Assembly (NCBI GenBank): GCA_021413865.1
Contig: JAIOPN010000005.1
Span: 1-64,000 of the forward strand
Length of the DNA stretch: 64,000 bases
Direction of reading: 5' to 3'
Source: Planctomycetota bacterium
GTDB taxonomy: Bacteria > Planctomycetota > Phycisphaerae > Phycisphaerales > Phycisphaeraceae
In this document: in pieces, positions 9,000-16,938 of the stretch
Position numbering within the stretch: position 1 is the stretch's first letter
Layout of the letters: each line of letters opens with the position of its first letter
The notes under the pieces: generated by a model
Databases searched by the model: none
Told to the model about the DNA's origin: nothing
What the model saw: only the letters and a program-made list of their open reading frames with translations
Translations under genes and position numbers: made by a program

Positions 9000-9686
9000 A
9001 TGCCCCACGGCGACCCGAGCCCGGACGAGCCTCCCGCGAAATCAGCCGCCAAGCGCGAACAGCCATTGCGGCTCGGCGTGCTCATCAGCGGCGGCGGGAC
9101 AACGATGACAAACCTCGCCGGCGTGATCGCGCGGGGCGAGCTTGACGCGAAAATCGCGGTCGTGATCAGTTCGAGCGCGGAGGCCGGCGGCGTCGAGAAG
9201 GCCCGCAAGCTGGGGCTGCCCGTCGAAGTGGTGGCGAGGAAAGGGCACGACTCCCCTGCCCGATTCTCGGACGTTATTTTCGCCCGGCTGCGCGACGCCG
9301 GCGTCGAGCTCGTCTGCCTCGCCGGATTCCTCTGCCTGCTGACCATCCCCGACGACTTCGCCGGCCGCATCATCAACATCCACCCGGCGCTGCTGCCGAG
9401 CTTCGGCGGCAAAGGGATGCACGGGCACCACGTGCACGCGGCCGTCATCGCCGCCGGCTGCAAGGTCTCGGGCTGCACCGTTCATTACGCGGACCAGACC
9501 TACGACACGGGGCCGATCATCGTGCAGCGCACCTGCCCGGTGCTGGAGGGCGACACACCCGACGCCCTGGCCGCCCGCGTGTTCGAGCAGGAGTGCCTGG
9601 CTTATCCGGAGGCGATTCGCCTGATCGCCGCGGGACGGATAAAGGTCGACGGCCGGCGGGCGAGGATCGCGCCGGTTGGCGAGTGA
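9000..9686 (+). CDS. purN: Phosphoribosylglycinamide formyltransferase
   Basis: Transfers the formyl group of 10-formyl-THF to GAR in purine biosynthesis. The 228-residue protein shows LGVLISGGGTTMTNL at the phosphate-binding loop, NIHPALLPSFGGKGMHG with catalytic Asn126 and His128, and YDTGPIIVQ with the catalytic Asp169. The frame is open from 8922, but the ATG at 9000 with a GGAG about 12 bp upstream is preferred, because the upstream part would overlap gluQ and has no family match. The N-terminal 23 residues (polar, Pro/Ala/Lys-rich) are an extension relative to the usual family. No other pur gene is present here. Confidence 0.93.
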   Translation: MPHGDPSPDEPPAKSAAKREQPLRLGVLISGGGTTMTNLAGVIARGELDAKIAVVISSSAEAGGVEKARKLGLPVEVVARKGHDSPARFSDVIFARLRDAGVELVCLAGFLCLLTIPDDFAGRIINIHPALLPSFGGKGMHGHHVHAAVIAAGCKVSGCTVHYADQTYDTGPIIVQRTCPVLEGDTPDALAARVFEQECLAYPEAIRLIAAGRIKVDGRRARIAPVGE

Positions 9687-10117
9687 ACATCGTCAGGCAT
9701 ATCTGAATGCGTATTTGCCGCATGGCAGTTCCTGAAACAAACCCTGAAATCCGGGGCCGCGGACGCCGATTCAACCCGATTCTTAACGTCCTATAATGCA
9801 CGTTATGTTCAAGAATAGGGTTTGAGCTCGGGTGGGGTGGATTGGGCTTGATTTCCAGGGCTTTCTGGGCTTACGCGAGGCGCACACAGGTGCTCGTATT
9901 GCCTCTTCAGGCACCGGCACGGTGGTCATGTGGGGTCGATGTGTGACAAAGCCGCACGCAAACTGCGAGCGCGTCTTTGCGTTCGCAGACGGCGTATGTC
10001 CCATGCACGAGGAGATCAACAGCGGGTGCGCTACCAAAGATGCGCGTGCAGGTTTGCACGCGGCTTGGCGGAGGTCGTTACCCAGTGATGGCACACCCCG
10101 GCGGGGCGCGGCGGTCA
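9687..10117. other. Gene-free gap with hairpin and TATAAT box
   Basis: A 431-bp gap between the convergent purN and cytochrome b genes. No convincing gene is seen: the open frames on both strands have no family resemblance and no ribosome-binding site. It holds a perfect TATAAT hexamer (9792-9797) with only a poor upstream -35, and a perfect 8-bp inverted repeat with a GGTT loop at 10043-10062. Confidence 0.5.
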
Positions 10118-11281
10118 TCAGAGGTTCAGGTTGAACTCCGGCAGGTACACGAAATACTTCAGCGTGAAGACCCACCGCAGGACCATCTTGAGCGGGAGCA
10201 TGCCCATGAAGACGAACAGCACGGCCATGGTGTAGAACCGGGCGCTGCCCATCTCGATGAAGAGTTTGCGGAGGACCGTGCGGGCCAGGAGCACGGGGAG
10301 GATGAAGACCCAGAAGATGGTGAAGACGATGCCGGCGATCTCGCGGAGGAACGGATTGGTCGGCAGCGGCTTGTTGAGGCCGAAGCCCAGCAGGTTTTTG
10401 CCGTTCCAGAAGAAGTCGCTGAGGTTGACGTTGGTGAGCGGGACCTGGCGGTGCGAGTCCCAGTACTCGTAGGGGCCGAAGAAGTTCCAGTTCGGTCCGC
10501 GGAGGAAGGTTCCGAAGACGATCAGGACGACCCAGAGGATGAGGAACCCGAAGAGCCAGACGGCGATGGCGAAGGGGCGCTGCTTGAGGGTGTAGTAGCC
10601 GTTGCCCTTGGGGTTGGTATCGATGAAAGGCATGGCGATGAGGCCGACGACGATGAGGCCGGGCAGGAGCACGCCGGCCATCCAGGGGTCGAAATAGACG
10701 AGCATTTCCTGGAGGCCAAGGAAGTACCAGGGCGCCTTTGAGGGATTGGGCGGGCCGGCGGGGTTGGCGGGGCTTTCGAGCGGGGCGCGCAGGCCGTAGG
10801 ACCAGAGGATAAGGATCGACGTGGCGAGCAGGAGGCAGATGAGTTCGGTGTAAACCAGGTCGGGCCAGCAGAGGACCTTGTCGTCGCGGGTCTCTTCGAT
10901 GAGGGGCTTGCCCTGGGCGATGCGTTCATCGTTGACGGCCGCCTGGCGGAAGGCCATCCAGAGGCAGACGAGCAGCCCGATGAGCATGATGGTGATGGGG
11001 ACGTTGTCGGGTTTCTGGATGATGCTCAGATAATCGGTGCTGATAGCCATGGAGCCGAAGTAGCCGAGGCAGAAGAGGACGAACAGGAGCGTGGAGACGG
11101 CGGGCCTGGTCCACTGCTTGTAGAGGACGAGCATGAGGATGAAGAGCGGGAGGAAGAAGAACGGGAGGCTGATCTGCGGCTGGGAGACGTAGTTCACGAC
11201 GTGCATGAACTTATCGATGGCGGGGCTGGAGACGAGCGCGTGCCCCGCTTCGGAGGCCAGTGTGGTGATGCTTGTGGGCAT
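10118..11281 (-). CDS. Cytochrome b C-terminal (subunit IV-like) protein of a Rieske/cytochrome b complex
   Basis: A 387-residue integral membrane protein. Its C-terminal part (about 135-290) resembles subunit IV or the C-terminal half of cytochrome b: a soluble loop, the Qo-site motif region SKAPWYFLGLQEML (APWY at 183-186 where PEWY is usual), and GVLLPGLIVVGLIAMPFID. The N-terminal 130 residues add about three membrane helices absent from plant subunit IV, which is about 160 residues long. No CxxCH heme-c motif is seen. It is the last gene of the minus-strand Rieske, cytochrome b (N), cytochrome b (C) operon. It should sit in the inner membrane and form part of the quinol oxidation site. 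Confidence 0.88.
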   Translation of the reverse strand: MPTSITTLASEAGHALVSSPAIDKFMHVVNYVSQPQISLPFFFLPLFILMLVLYKQWTRPAVSTLLFVLFCLGYFGSMAISTDYLSIIQKPDNVPITIMLIGLLVCLWMAFRQAAVNDERIAQGKPLIEETRDDKVLCWPDLVYTELICLLLATSILILWSYGLRAPLESPANPAGPPNPSKAPWYFLGLQEMLVYFDPWMAGVLLPGLIVVGLIAMPFIDTNPKGNGYYTLKQRPFAIAVWLFGFLILWVVLIVFGTFLRGPNWNFFGPYEYWDSHRQVPLTNVNLSDFFWNGKNLLGFGLNKPLPTNPFLREIAGIVFTIFWVFILPVLLARTVLRKLFIEMGSARFYTMAVLFVFMGMLPLKMVLRWVFTLKYFVYLPEFNLNL

Positions 11282-11335
11282 GGGGTGGTGTATCGGGTGA
11301 AGGTGCGGGTCCGGGCTAAATCATCACTTCGTGCT

Positions 11336-12118
11336 TCACATCGGTCCGCTGATGCCGCCGTCCTTGCGGATGCGCCAGAAGTGGATGGCGATGAGCACGG
11401 CCGCGGCGAGCGGCAGCGCGATGCAGTGCAGGACGTAGAAGCGCATCAGCGCGTTCTCGCCGACGCTGGTGCCCGCCAACAGAAGGAAGGCCGCGTCGGA
11501 CTTTGTCGTGACCATGGGCACCCCGCCGGGGAACTTGAGCACGTCGCTGAACGGGCCGCCCATGCCCAGGATCGGCGTGGCCTTGCCCATGTTGGAGCCG
11601 ACGGTGATGGCCCAGATGGCGAGCTGGTCCCAGGGCAGGAGGTAGCCGGTGAAGGAGAGCAGCATGGTGACGACGAGCAGGATGACGCCGACGCCCCAGT
11701 TGAACTCGCGCGGCGGCTTATAAGAGCCGGTGAGGAAGACGCGCATCATGTGGAGCCAGATGGCGATGATCATGGCGTGGGCGCCCCAGCGGTGGATCTC
11801 GCGTAGCAGGCCGAGCGTGACGTGGGCGCGGAGGGCGATGATGTCGGAGAAGGCGTACTCCGGCACGGGCCGGTAGTAGAACATGAGGAGCACGCCGGAG
11901 ATGGTCTCGGCAAGGAAGAGGAAGAACGTGAGCCCGCCCATGCACCAGGTGAAGGAGAGGCGGATGCCGCTCTTGCGGACGGCGACGGGGTGCAGGTGGA
12001 GGAAGACGTTGGACATGATCGCCATCACGCGGGTGCGGCGGTCGCGCGGGATGCCGTGCCGGAAGATGGAGTTCCAGACCTGCGAGGAGCGGACGTAATT
12101 GAGTGCTTTACCGATCAT
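11336..12118 (-). CDS. Cytochrome b6-like subunit (diheme cytochrome b N-terminal)
   Basis: A 260-residue membrane protein matching the cytochrome b6 half of split cytochrome b. Four heme-ligating histidines have b6-like spacing: His109 and His123 (REIHRWGAHAMIIAIWLHMMRVF) and His231 and His246 (FYVLHCIALPLAAAVLIAIH). Cys59 in FTWCMGGLTFF aligns with the b6 cysteine that binds the extra c-type heme (c_n) in b6f complexes. The C-terminus IRKDGGISGPM is also b6-like. The frame is open to 12214, but the ATG at 12118 (MIGKALNYV) with GGAAG upstream is the natural start. It lies between the Rieske fusion and the subunit-IV-like gene. Confidence 0.92.
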   Translation of the reverse strand: MIGKALNYVRSSQVWNSIFRHGIPRDRRTRVMAIMSNVFLHLHPVAVRKSGIRLSFTWCMGGLTFFLFLAETISGVLLMFYYRPVPEYAFSDIIALRAHVTLGLLREIHRWGAHAMIIAIWLHMMRVFLTGSYKPPREFNWGVGVILLVVTMLLSFTGYLLPWDQLAIWAITVGSNMGKATPILGMGGPFSDVLKFPGGVPMVTTKSDAAFLLLAGTSVGENALMRFYVLHCIALPLAAAVLIAIHFWRIRKDGGISGPM

Positions 12119-12247
12119 GCTTGTGGACTTCCTGTCCGGCCGGGCTTGCGGTTGCAGAGGTCGCCGACCGATGGGTCGGGGAGGAGAATAGCCGAATCCT
12201 GATCGGGGTTCCAACCTGTGATGGTGTTCTTCCGCGGGTGGAAAACA

Positions 12248-13321
12248 TCAGACGGCGATGAAGGCGCCGGGCAGGTTCCACTGCTGGAGTTCCTGGCGGT
12301 ACTTGATGGACTTGTCCACGACGAGGAACTCGCCGTCGAGCGAGACCTTGAAGCGTTCCAGCGGGCGGGGCGCGGGGCCCTCGAAGTTGACGCCGTTCAT
12401 GTGGTAGCCCGAGCCGTGGCAGGGGCACTTGAATTTCTGGTCGGCCTGGAGCCAGTTGGGGATGCAGCCCAGGTGGGTGCAGATGTCGCTGATGGCGACG
12501 AGCTGGCTGCCCGGGAGGCGGACGATCCAGACGCCGTTGGTGCCCTTGAACTGTTCGTACACGCCGACGTCGGGGAAGTCGGTGACCTTACCCGCACGGA
12601 AGGTGCTGGGCGGTTCCTTGGTGACCTTGGGGACGAAGAAGGTCTGGAAGGCCGCGCCGAAGAGCCCGACGAAGGCGGCGACGCAGCTCCAGCCGATGGC
12701 CAGCGCGATGCTGAACTCGCGGCGGGTCATGTCGGCGGCGCCGGCGAGTGACGCCCCCTTGGAACGGATGCGGTCGGCGATGCTGGGGCGCGGGCGTGCG
12801 TAGCCCGAGCCGACCATGGCGGCGCCGATGGCGTCGGGCGGTGCGCCGTGCGGCAGCGCGGTGGCGATCGCCTCGGCCGGGGCCTTGGCGGGGAGGATGA
12901 CGGTGGCCGCGTTGGGCGTGGCCGCGTGGGGTCTGGTCGCGGCGGTGCGCAGGAGGCCGGCCCACTTGGGATCGGGCGGGCCGTCGTAAACCGGCGCGGC
13001 CTTCTTGGCCGCCGCTCCCCCACCGCCACCGGCCGGTGCGCCGGCGGCCGCGGGTTCTTTGGATTCTTTCCACGCCGCGGGCTCGGGGCCCTCGACGTCG
13101 ATCGTCTCAAACTTGATCACTTCGACCGGGCAGCCCTCGGCGGCGACGATGATGCTGGGCGTCAACGGTTTGGTGAAATCAGCCTTGAGCGCCGGCGGGC
13201 GGATGATGCAGGTCTCTTCCTGCACCTCGAACACCTCGGGGCAGTCGGTCTCGCACGCATCGCAGACGATGCAGCCGGGCGCGATCCAGACCTTGACGAT
13301 TTCCTTGTGAGTCTCGGCCAT
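12248..13321 (-). CDS. Ferredoxin-Rieske fusion iron-sulfur protein
   Basis: A 357-residue protein with two iron-sulfur modules. Residues 1-75 resemble a monocluster 4Fe-4S ferredoxin of the Bacillus/Desulfovibrio type: Cys17, Cys20 and Cys23 (CIVCDAC) plus Cys64 in EGCPVEVIKFETI, with an extra Cys27. An Ala/Pro/Gly-rich linker follows (about 85-200), then one membrane helix (about 203-226) and a Rieske domain with both 2Fe-2S motifs, CTHLGC (281-286) and CPCHGSGY (299-306). It is the first gene of the cytochrome bc-type operon. A typical Rieske subunit has no ferredoxin domain. The likely role is quinol-linked electron transfer, with the ferredoxin perhaps handling a cytoplasmic partner; that part is inference. 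Confidence 0.9.
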   Translation of the reverse strand: MAETHKEIVKVWIAPGCIVCDACETDCPEVFEVQEETCIIRPPALKADFTKPLTPSIIVAAEGCPVEVIKFETIDVEGPEPAAWKESKEPAAAGAPAGGGGGAAAKKAAPVYDGPPDPKWAGLLRTAATRPHAATPNAATVILPAKAPAEAIATALPHGAPPDAIGAAMVGSGYARPRPSIADRIRSKGASLAGAADMTRREFSIALAIGWSCVAAFVGLFGAAFQTFFVPKVTKEPPSTFRAGKVTDFPDVGVYEQFKGTNGVWIVRLPGSQLVAISDICTHLGCIPNWLQADQKFKCPCHGSGYHMNGVNFEGPAPRPLERFKVSLDGEFLVVDKSIKYRQELQQWNLPGAFIAV

Positions 13322-13393
13322 TATTCCGTCACCTTGAATCGTTGCCGTTCCCCATCCCGGGGACGGGCGTTGTCAATAAGCCCGACAGTGTAC

Positions 13394-14557
13394 CTATTGG
13401 CCGGGATTTTTCGCGGTCGGTGGGTTTTCCACGCCCCGCCCGTTTTTCCAGTTCACCAGGCTGACCGCGGCGTTCCGGATCGCCAGATTTTTGTCACTAT
13501 CGGCAATCAACCTGATTCTATTCCACACGAGTTCGCTCTTCATGCCATCAACACGCGCGTCGCCCGCCACGCTCTCGCTGCCGGGAACGGAGGCGAGGGT
13601 CTGGAGTATAACGTGATCCTGATCGGCGGAATCCATGGATTGCCGCGTCTCGCCGCCCAGGTCCGACGAGGGCAGTTTCGCCAGCGCCTCGCGGTTGAGA
13701 AGCACCTCCGCCACCACCCTGCCGCCGTCCTCTTCGCCCAGCCGCGCCAGCGCGATGGCGGCGTTCCACTGCACCACCCTGCCCCCCTGCCCCATCCGTG
13801 TCAGCCCCTCACGCAGGGCCGTCAGCGCGACCGGGTCGCCGGCCTCGCAGAGCACGCCGATCACGCGCGCCGCCTCGGCGGCGACGCTCGGCTCGCGGTC
13901 CTGCACGAGTTTCACGAGCACCGGCATCGCCGCCTGCCGCGCGGCGGCGCGGTTGGGCCACTGCGTCGGCGTCCGGCCGGCGTCAGACCAGGCCGACATC
14001 GCGCGGGGCACCGCCATCCGCACCATGCCCGATGGCGACTGGGCGTATTTCAGGATCGTCCCCTGCGCGTCGGGCTGGCCCAGTTCGCCGACCGCCAGCA
14101 GCAGGAAAGATTGCAGCTCGTACTCCTGCTCGCCGACCGAGGTCTTGAGCACCTCAACCAGTTGCCGGCTCAGGTCCGCCCGCGCCGCCGGGGCTGTGAT
14201 GGTCGGCAGCATCTGCGCGATGTTGGCGGCGGCGTAGCAGCGGTCCTTATAGCGGGGGTCCTGGACGTTGAACGCCATACGGCCCGCACCGCTGGTCTGT
14301 TTGAGCCGCATAAGGTGGTTTTCGATGCTGTCGGGCGCGCCGGCCAGGACGCCGAACAACACCGCGATGCCCACCGCGATGATCACGATTACCGCGGGGA
14401 TGATGACGAGCTGCGCCATCTGCCGTCCGAACGGGGTCGGCGGAGGGGGCACGGGCGGCGCTGCGGGAGTGCCGGGCGCGTCCGAGGCGGGCATCGCCAT
14501 GTCGTCGCCGTCGGGTTCGGTTCCCGGCGTGGGTGCGGGCGGGTTCATGTTTGACAC
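13394..14557 (-). CDS. Membrane-anchored HEAT-repeat protein
   Basis: A 387-residue protein with a Pro/Ala-rich N-terminus (1-42), one membrane helix (about 48-72, QLVIIPAVIVIIAVGIAVLF), and a soluble region of HEAT-like helical repeats (for example EPSVAAEAARVIGVLCEAGD and VVQWNAAIALARLGEEDGGR). HEAT arrays are protein-interaction scaffolds. It lies 72 bp upstream of the ferredoxin-Rieske gene on the same strand, so it may be cotranscribed with the electron-transfer operon and act in its assembly; this is inferred from position only. The start is a GTG at 14557 with GGAAGG 10 bp upstream; an ATG three codons in (14548) is the alternative. Confidence 0.8.
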   Translation of the reverse strand: MSNMNPPAPTPGTEPDGDDMAMPASDAPGTPAAPPVPPPPTPFGRQMAQLVIIPAVIVIIAVGIAVLFGVLAGAPDSIENHLMRLKQTSGAGRMAFNVQDPRYKDRCYAAANIAQMLPTITAPAARADLSRQLVEVLKTSVGEQEYELQSFLLLAVGELGQPDAQGTILKYAQSPSGMVRMAVPRAMSAWSDAGRTPTQWPNRAAARQAAMPVLVKLVQDREPSVAAEAARVIGVLCEAGDPVALTALREGLTRMGQGGRVVQWNAAIALARLGEEDGGRVVAEVLLNREALAKLPSSDLGGETRQSMDSADQDHVILQTLASVPGSESVAGDARVDGMKSELVWNRIRLIADSDKNLAIRNAAVSLVNWKNGRGVENPPTAKNPGQ

Positions 14558-14598
14558 TCTTGCTTGGCCTTCCTTGACCGGTCGGATGGTAGCAAAAC

Positions 14599-14687
14599 GG
14601 AGTGCGTGGTGTGAGGCGCGTGGTACATGCTGGAGTTAGAAGATGGTTTTCTCGTCCATGCACGACGAACCGCGCACCACGCACTCC
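14599..14687. repeat. 13-bp perfect inverted repeat
   Basis: The arms GGAGTGCGTGGTG (14599-14611) and CACCACGCACTCC (14675-14687) are exact reverse complements separated by 63 bp. The spacer is not coding. It could be a small dispersed repeat element or a foldback structure. Confidence 0.6.
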
Positions 14688-14698
14688 CCCGCCGTCTG

Positions 14699-14727
14699 TT
14701 GAAGAGGGTCGATGCTTGTGCTAATGT
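14699..14727 (+). promoter_or_regulatory. Candidate sigma70-type promoter for squalene-hopene cyclase
   Basis: TTGAAG (14699-14704) and TAATGT (14722-14727) are separated by 17 bp, with a TG one base before the -10 (extended -10). This would give a leader of about 110 nt to the ATG at 14843. It is based on consensus only. Confidence 0.35.
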
Positions 14728-14842
14728 CTTCGTAATACAAGTGGTGTTCCACCCGCTTGTTTTGATCAGGAAGTCTTTGACGCGCCCGCACGCCTGAACC
14801 CCCGGGCCGAACTGAGTCGGGGCCAGGTTCGGATGGAGTGGC

Positions 14843-16870
14843 ATGAATCGTACTTCGACGTCCGATGTGAGCCTGCCGCCGGCGTCACGAGCCTTGTCGG
14901 GCTCCGCCGTGGCATCACCCACCCCCCTCCCACCAGCCGAGCCGGTCCCCCAGGGGCTGATCGACCGGGCGATCTCTCATCTTTCCTCCGCCGTCACCAA
15001 CCTCCTGTCGCAACAGGACGCCGACGGCTACTGGTGCGCGGAGCTCGAGGGTGACTCGATCCTGGAGAGCGAATACATCCTCCTGAAATGGATTCTCTCC
15101 CAGGAGGACGACCCCCGTATCCCGTTGATCGCCAACTACCTCCGCAGCCTCCAGACCCCCTCGGGCGCGTGGGTGCAGTACCCCGGCGCCAAGCCCGACC
15201 TGGCCGCCACCGTCAAGGGTTACTTCGCCCTCAAGCTGGTCGGCGACGACATCAACGCCCCACACATGACTCGGGCCCGCGACCTCATCCGCCAGCTCGG
15301 CGGCGCGGAGCACTGCAACAGCTTCACCAAGTTCTACCTCGCGGCACTCCGCCAAATCTCCTACGACGCGGTCCCCTCCATCCCGCCGGAGATCGTCTTC
15401 CTCCCCAAATGGTTCTACTTCAACCTCGACAACGTCTCGGCGTGGACACGGACGATGATCACGCCGCTCTCGATCGTCGCCTCCCACCGCCACACGCGCA
15501 GCACACCCCTGCCGGTGCACCTCTGCATCGACGAGTTGTACGTCGACCCCAAGCTCCGCAACAAGCTCCTGCCCAACAGCGACGCGCACCGCACCTGGTC
15601 CAAGGTTTTCCTCTCCCTGGACCGCATCCTCAAGCTTGTCGAGCGCGCGGGCATGACCCCGCTGCGCAGCAACGCCCTCAAGCGCATCGAAGACTGGCTC
15701 ATCGACCACACCGACCGCTCCGAGGGCCTGGGCGCGATTTTCCCGCCGATGGTTTACATCCTCATCGCCCTGCGCTGCCTGGGCTATAAGGAAGACCACC
15801 CCACCGTCTCCAGTGCACGCAAGCACCTGGACGACCTGATGATCTACGACAACGAGGCGGGGCACATCCGCATCCAGCCCTGCCACAGCCCGATCTGGGA
15901 CACGGGGATCGCGGCGTTCGCCCTGACCGAGGCCGGGTACCACCAGGAATTCGAGCCGACCAAGCGGTGCGCGGACTGGCTGGTCGCCAAGGAGTGCCGC
16001 AAGGCGGGTGACTGGGTCGCTAACGTCCGGCATAAGGTCGAGCCCAGCGGCTGGTACTTCGAGTTCGAGAACGGCTTCTACCCCGACGTGGATGACACGG
16101 CCATGGTCGCCATGGCGCTCAAACGCATCGGCGGCAAAGAGGCGGTCGCGGCGGCGCGTCGCGGCGTGAACTGGCTCCTCGCTTTGCAGAACGACGACGG
16201 CGGCTGGGCGGCCTTCGACCGCACCGTCGAGCGCCCCCTGCTCGAGCACGTCCCCTTTGCCGACCACAACGCGATCCAGGACCCCTCCTGTCCCGACATC
16301 ACCGGCCGGACGCTCGAGTGCCTGGGCTATCACGGCTTCCTGCCCGATCACCCCGCCGTCCAGCGCGCGATCCTCTTCGTCCGCTCCAAGCAGGAACCGG
16401 ACGGCTGCTGGTTCGGCCGCTGGGGCGTCAACTACATCTACGGCACGTGGCAGGTGCTCTGCGGCCTCAAGACCATCGGTCAGGACATGAAGGCCGACTG
16501 GGTGCAGCTCGCGGGCAAGTGGCTCCGCTCCGTGCAGAAGCCCGACGGCTCGTTCGGCGAGTCGGCCGACACCTACGAAAACCCCGGCCTCCGCGGCCAG
16601 GGCCCCTCCACCGCCAGCCAGACCGCCTGGGGCGTCATGGGCCTCATGGCCGTCTATGGCCCGCAGGACCCCGCCGTCCGCAAGGGCGTCCAGTGGCTCC
16701 TCGACAATCAACTGCCCTCGGGCACGTGGGACGAGCCCTGGTTCACCGGCACCGGCTTCCCGCGCGTCTTCTACCTCCGCTACCACCTCTACCGTTTGTA
16801 CTTCCCCGTCATGTGCATCGGCCGCTGGCTCAAGCTCCAGGGCAAGATCGATCAGCAGAACCCGGTCTGA
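14843..16870 (+). CDS. shc: Squalene-hopene cyclase
   Basis: Cyclises squalene to hopene/hopanol, the committed step of hopanoid synthesis, as a monotopic membrane enzyme. The 675-residue protein has the catalytic DVDDTA motif (415-420), which protonates the terminal double bond, and multiple QW repeats such as QQDADGYWCAEL (57-68), LQTPSGAWVQYP, LQNDDGGWAAFD, KQEPDGCWFGRW and VQKPDGSFGES. The first 36 residues are a variable Ser/Pro/Ala-rich leader. It stands alone; no hpn desaturase, hydroxylase or squalene synthase gene is in the window, so the squalene supply is encoded elsewhere. Reported roles of hopanoids are membrane ordering and permeability control. Confidence 0.96.
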   Translation: MNRTSTSDVSLPPASRALSGSAVASPTPLPPAEPVPQGLIDRAISHLSSAVTNLLSQQDADGYWCAELEGDSILESEYILLKWILSQEDDPRIPLIANYLRSLQTPSGAWVQYPGAKPDLAATVKGYFALKLVGDDINAPHMTRARDLIRQLGGAEHCNSFTKFYLAALRQISYDAVPSIPPEIVFLPKWFYFNLDNVSAWTRTMITPLSIVASHRHTRSTPLPVHLCIDELYVDPKLRNKLLPNSDAHRTWSKVFLSLDRILKLVERAGMTPLRSNALKRIEDWLIDHTDRSEGLGAIFPPMVYILIALRCLGYKEDHPTVSSARKHLDDLMIYDNEAGHIRIQPCHSPIWDTGIAAFALTEAGYHQEFEPTKRCADWLVAKECRKAGDWVANVRHKVEPSGWYFEFENGFYPDVDDTAMVAMALKRIGGKEAVAAARRGVNWLLALQNDDGGWAAFDRTVERPLLEHVPFADHNAIQDPSCPDITGRTLECLGYHGFLPDHPAVQRAILFVRSKQEPDGCWFGRWGVNYIYGTWQVLCGLKTIGQDMKADWVQLAGKWLRSVQKPDGSFGESADTYENPGLRGQGPSTASQTAWGVMGLMAVYGPQDPAVRKGVQWLLDNQLPSGTWDEPWFTGTGFPRVFYLRYHLYRLYFPVMCIGRWLKLQGKIDQQNPV

Positions 16871-16886
16871 TTAATCGGGTCTTGTT

Positions 16887-16918
16887 GTAGGGTGGTGCTG
16901 AGTCCGCGAAGCCCACCG
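16887..16918 (+). repeat. 32-bp terminal inverted repeat, left copy
   Basis: Starts GTAGGGTGGTGCTGAGTCCG and ends GAAGCCCACCG. Its reverse complement recurs at 17416-17447 with 30 of 32 positions identical. The copy also contains a weak internal hairpin (GGTGG...CCACC). Confidence 0.75.
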
Positions 16919-16938
16919 CGTCATAACCAGGGGGCACG

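Larger units (their letters stand above)
14558..14842. other. Divergent intergenic region with inverted repeat and promoter candidate
   Basis: The gap between the divergent HEAT-protein gene and squalene-hopene cyclase contains no gene. It holds a perfect 13-bp inverted repeat (GGAGTGCGTGGTG at 14599-14611, its complement at 14675-14687) and a sigma70-like promoter candidate facing the cyclase gene. Confidence 0.5.

Noticed and set aside
9783-10175. 130-codon minus-strand frame in the gap after purN
   Set aside because: No ribosome-binding site, unlikely amino acid composition, and it overlaps the 3' end of the cytochrome b gene; not supported.
14915-16786. 623-codon frame opposite squalene-hopene cyclase
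   Set aside because: Antisense shadow of a recognised gene, without its own start signal.
16870-16938. Simple terminator after squalene-hopene cyclase
   Set aside because: The 16887-16918 sequence can fold but has no U-run, and its inverted partner beyond the next gene favours a paired-repeat explanation.
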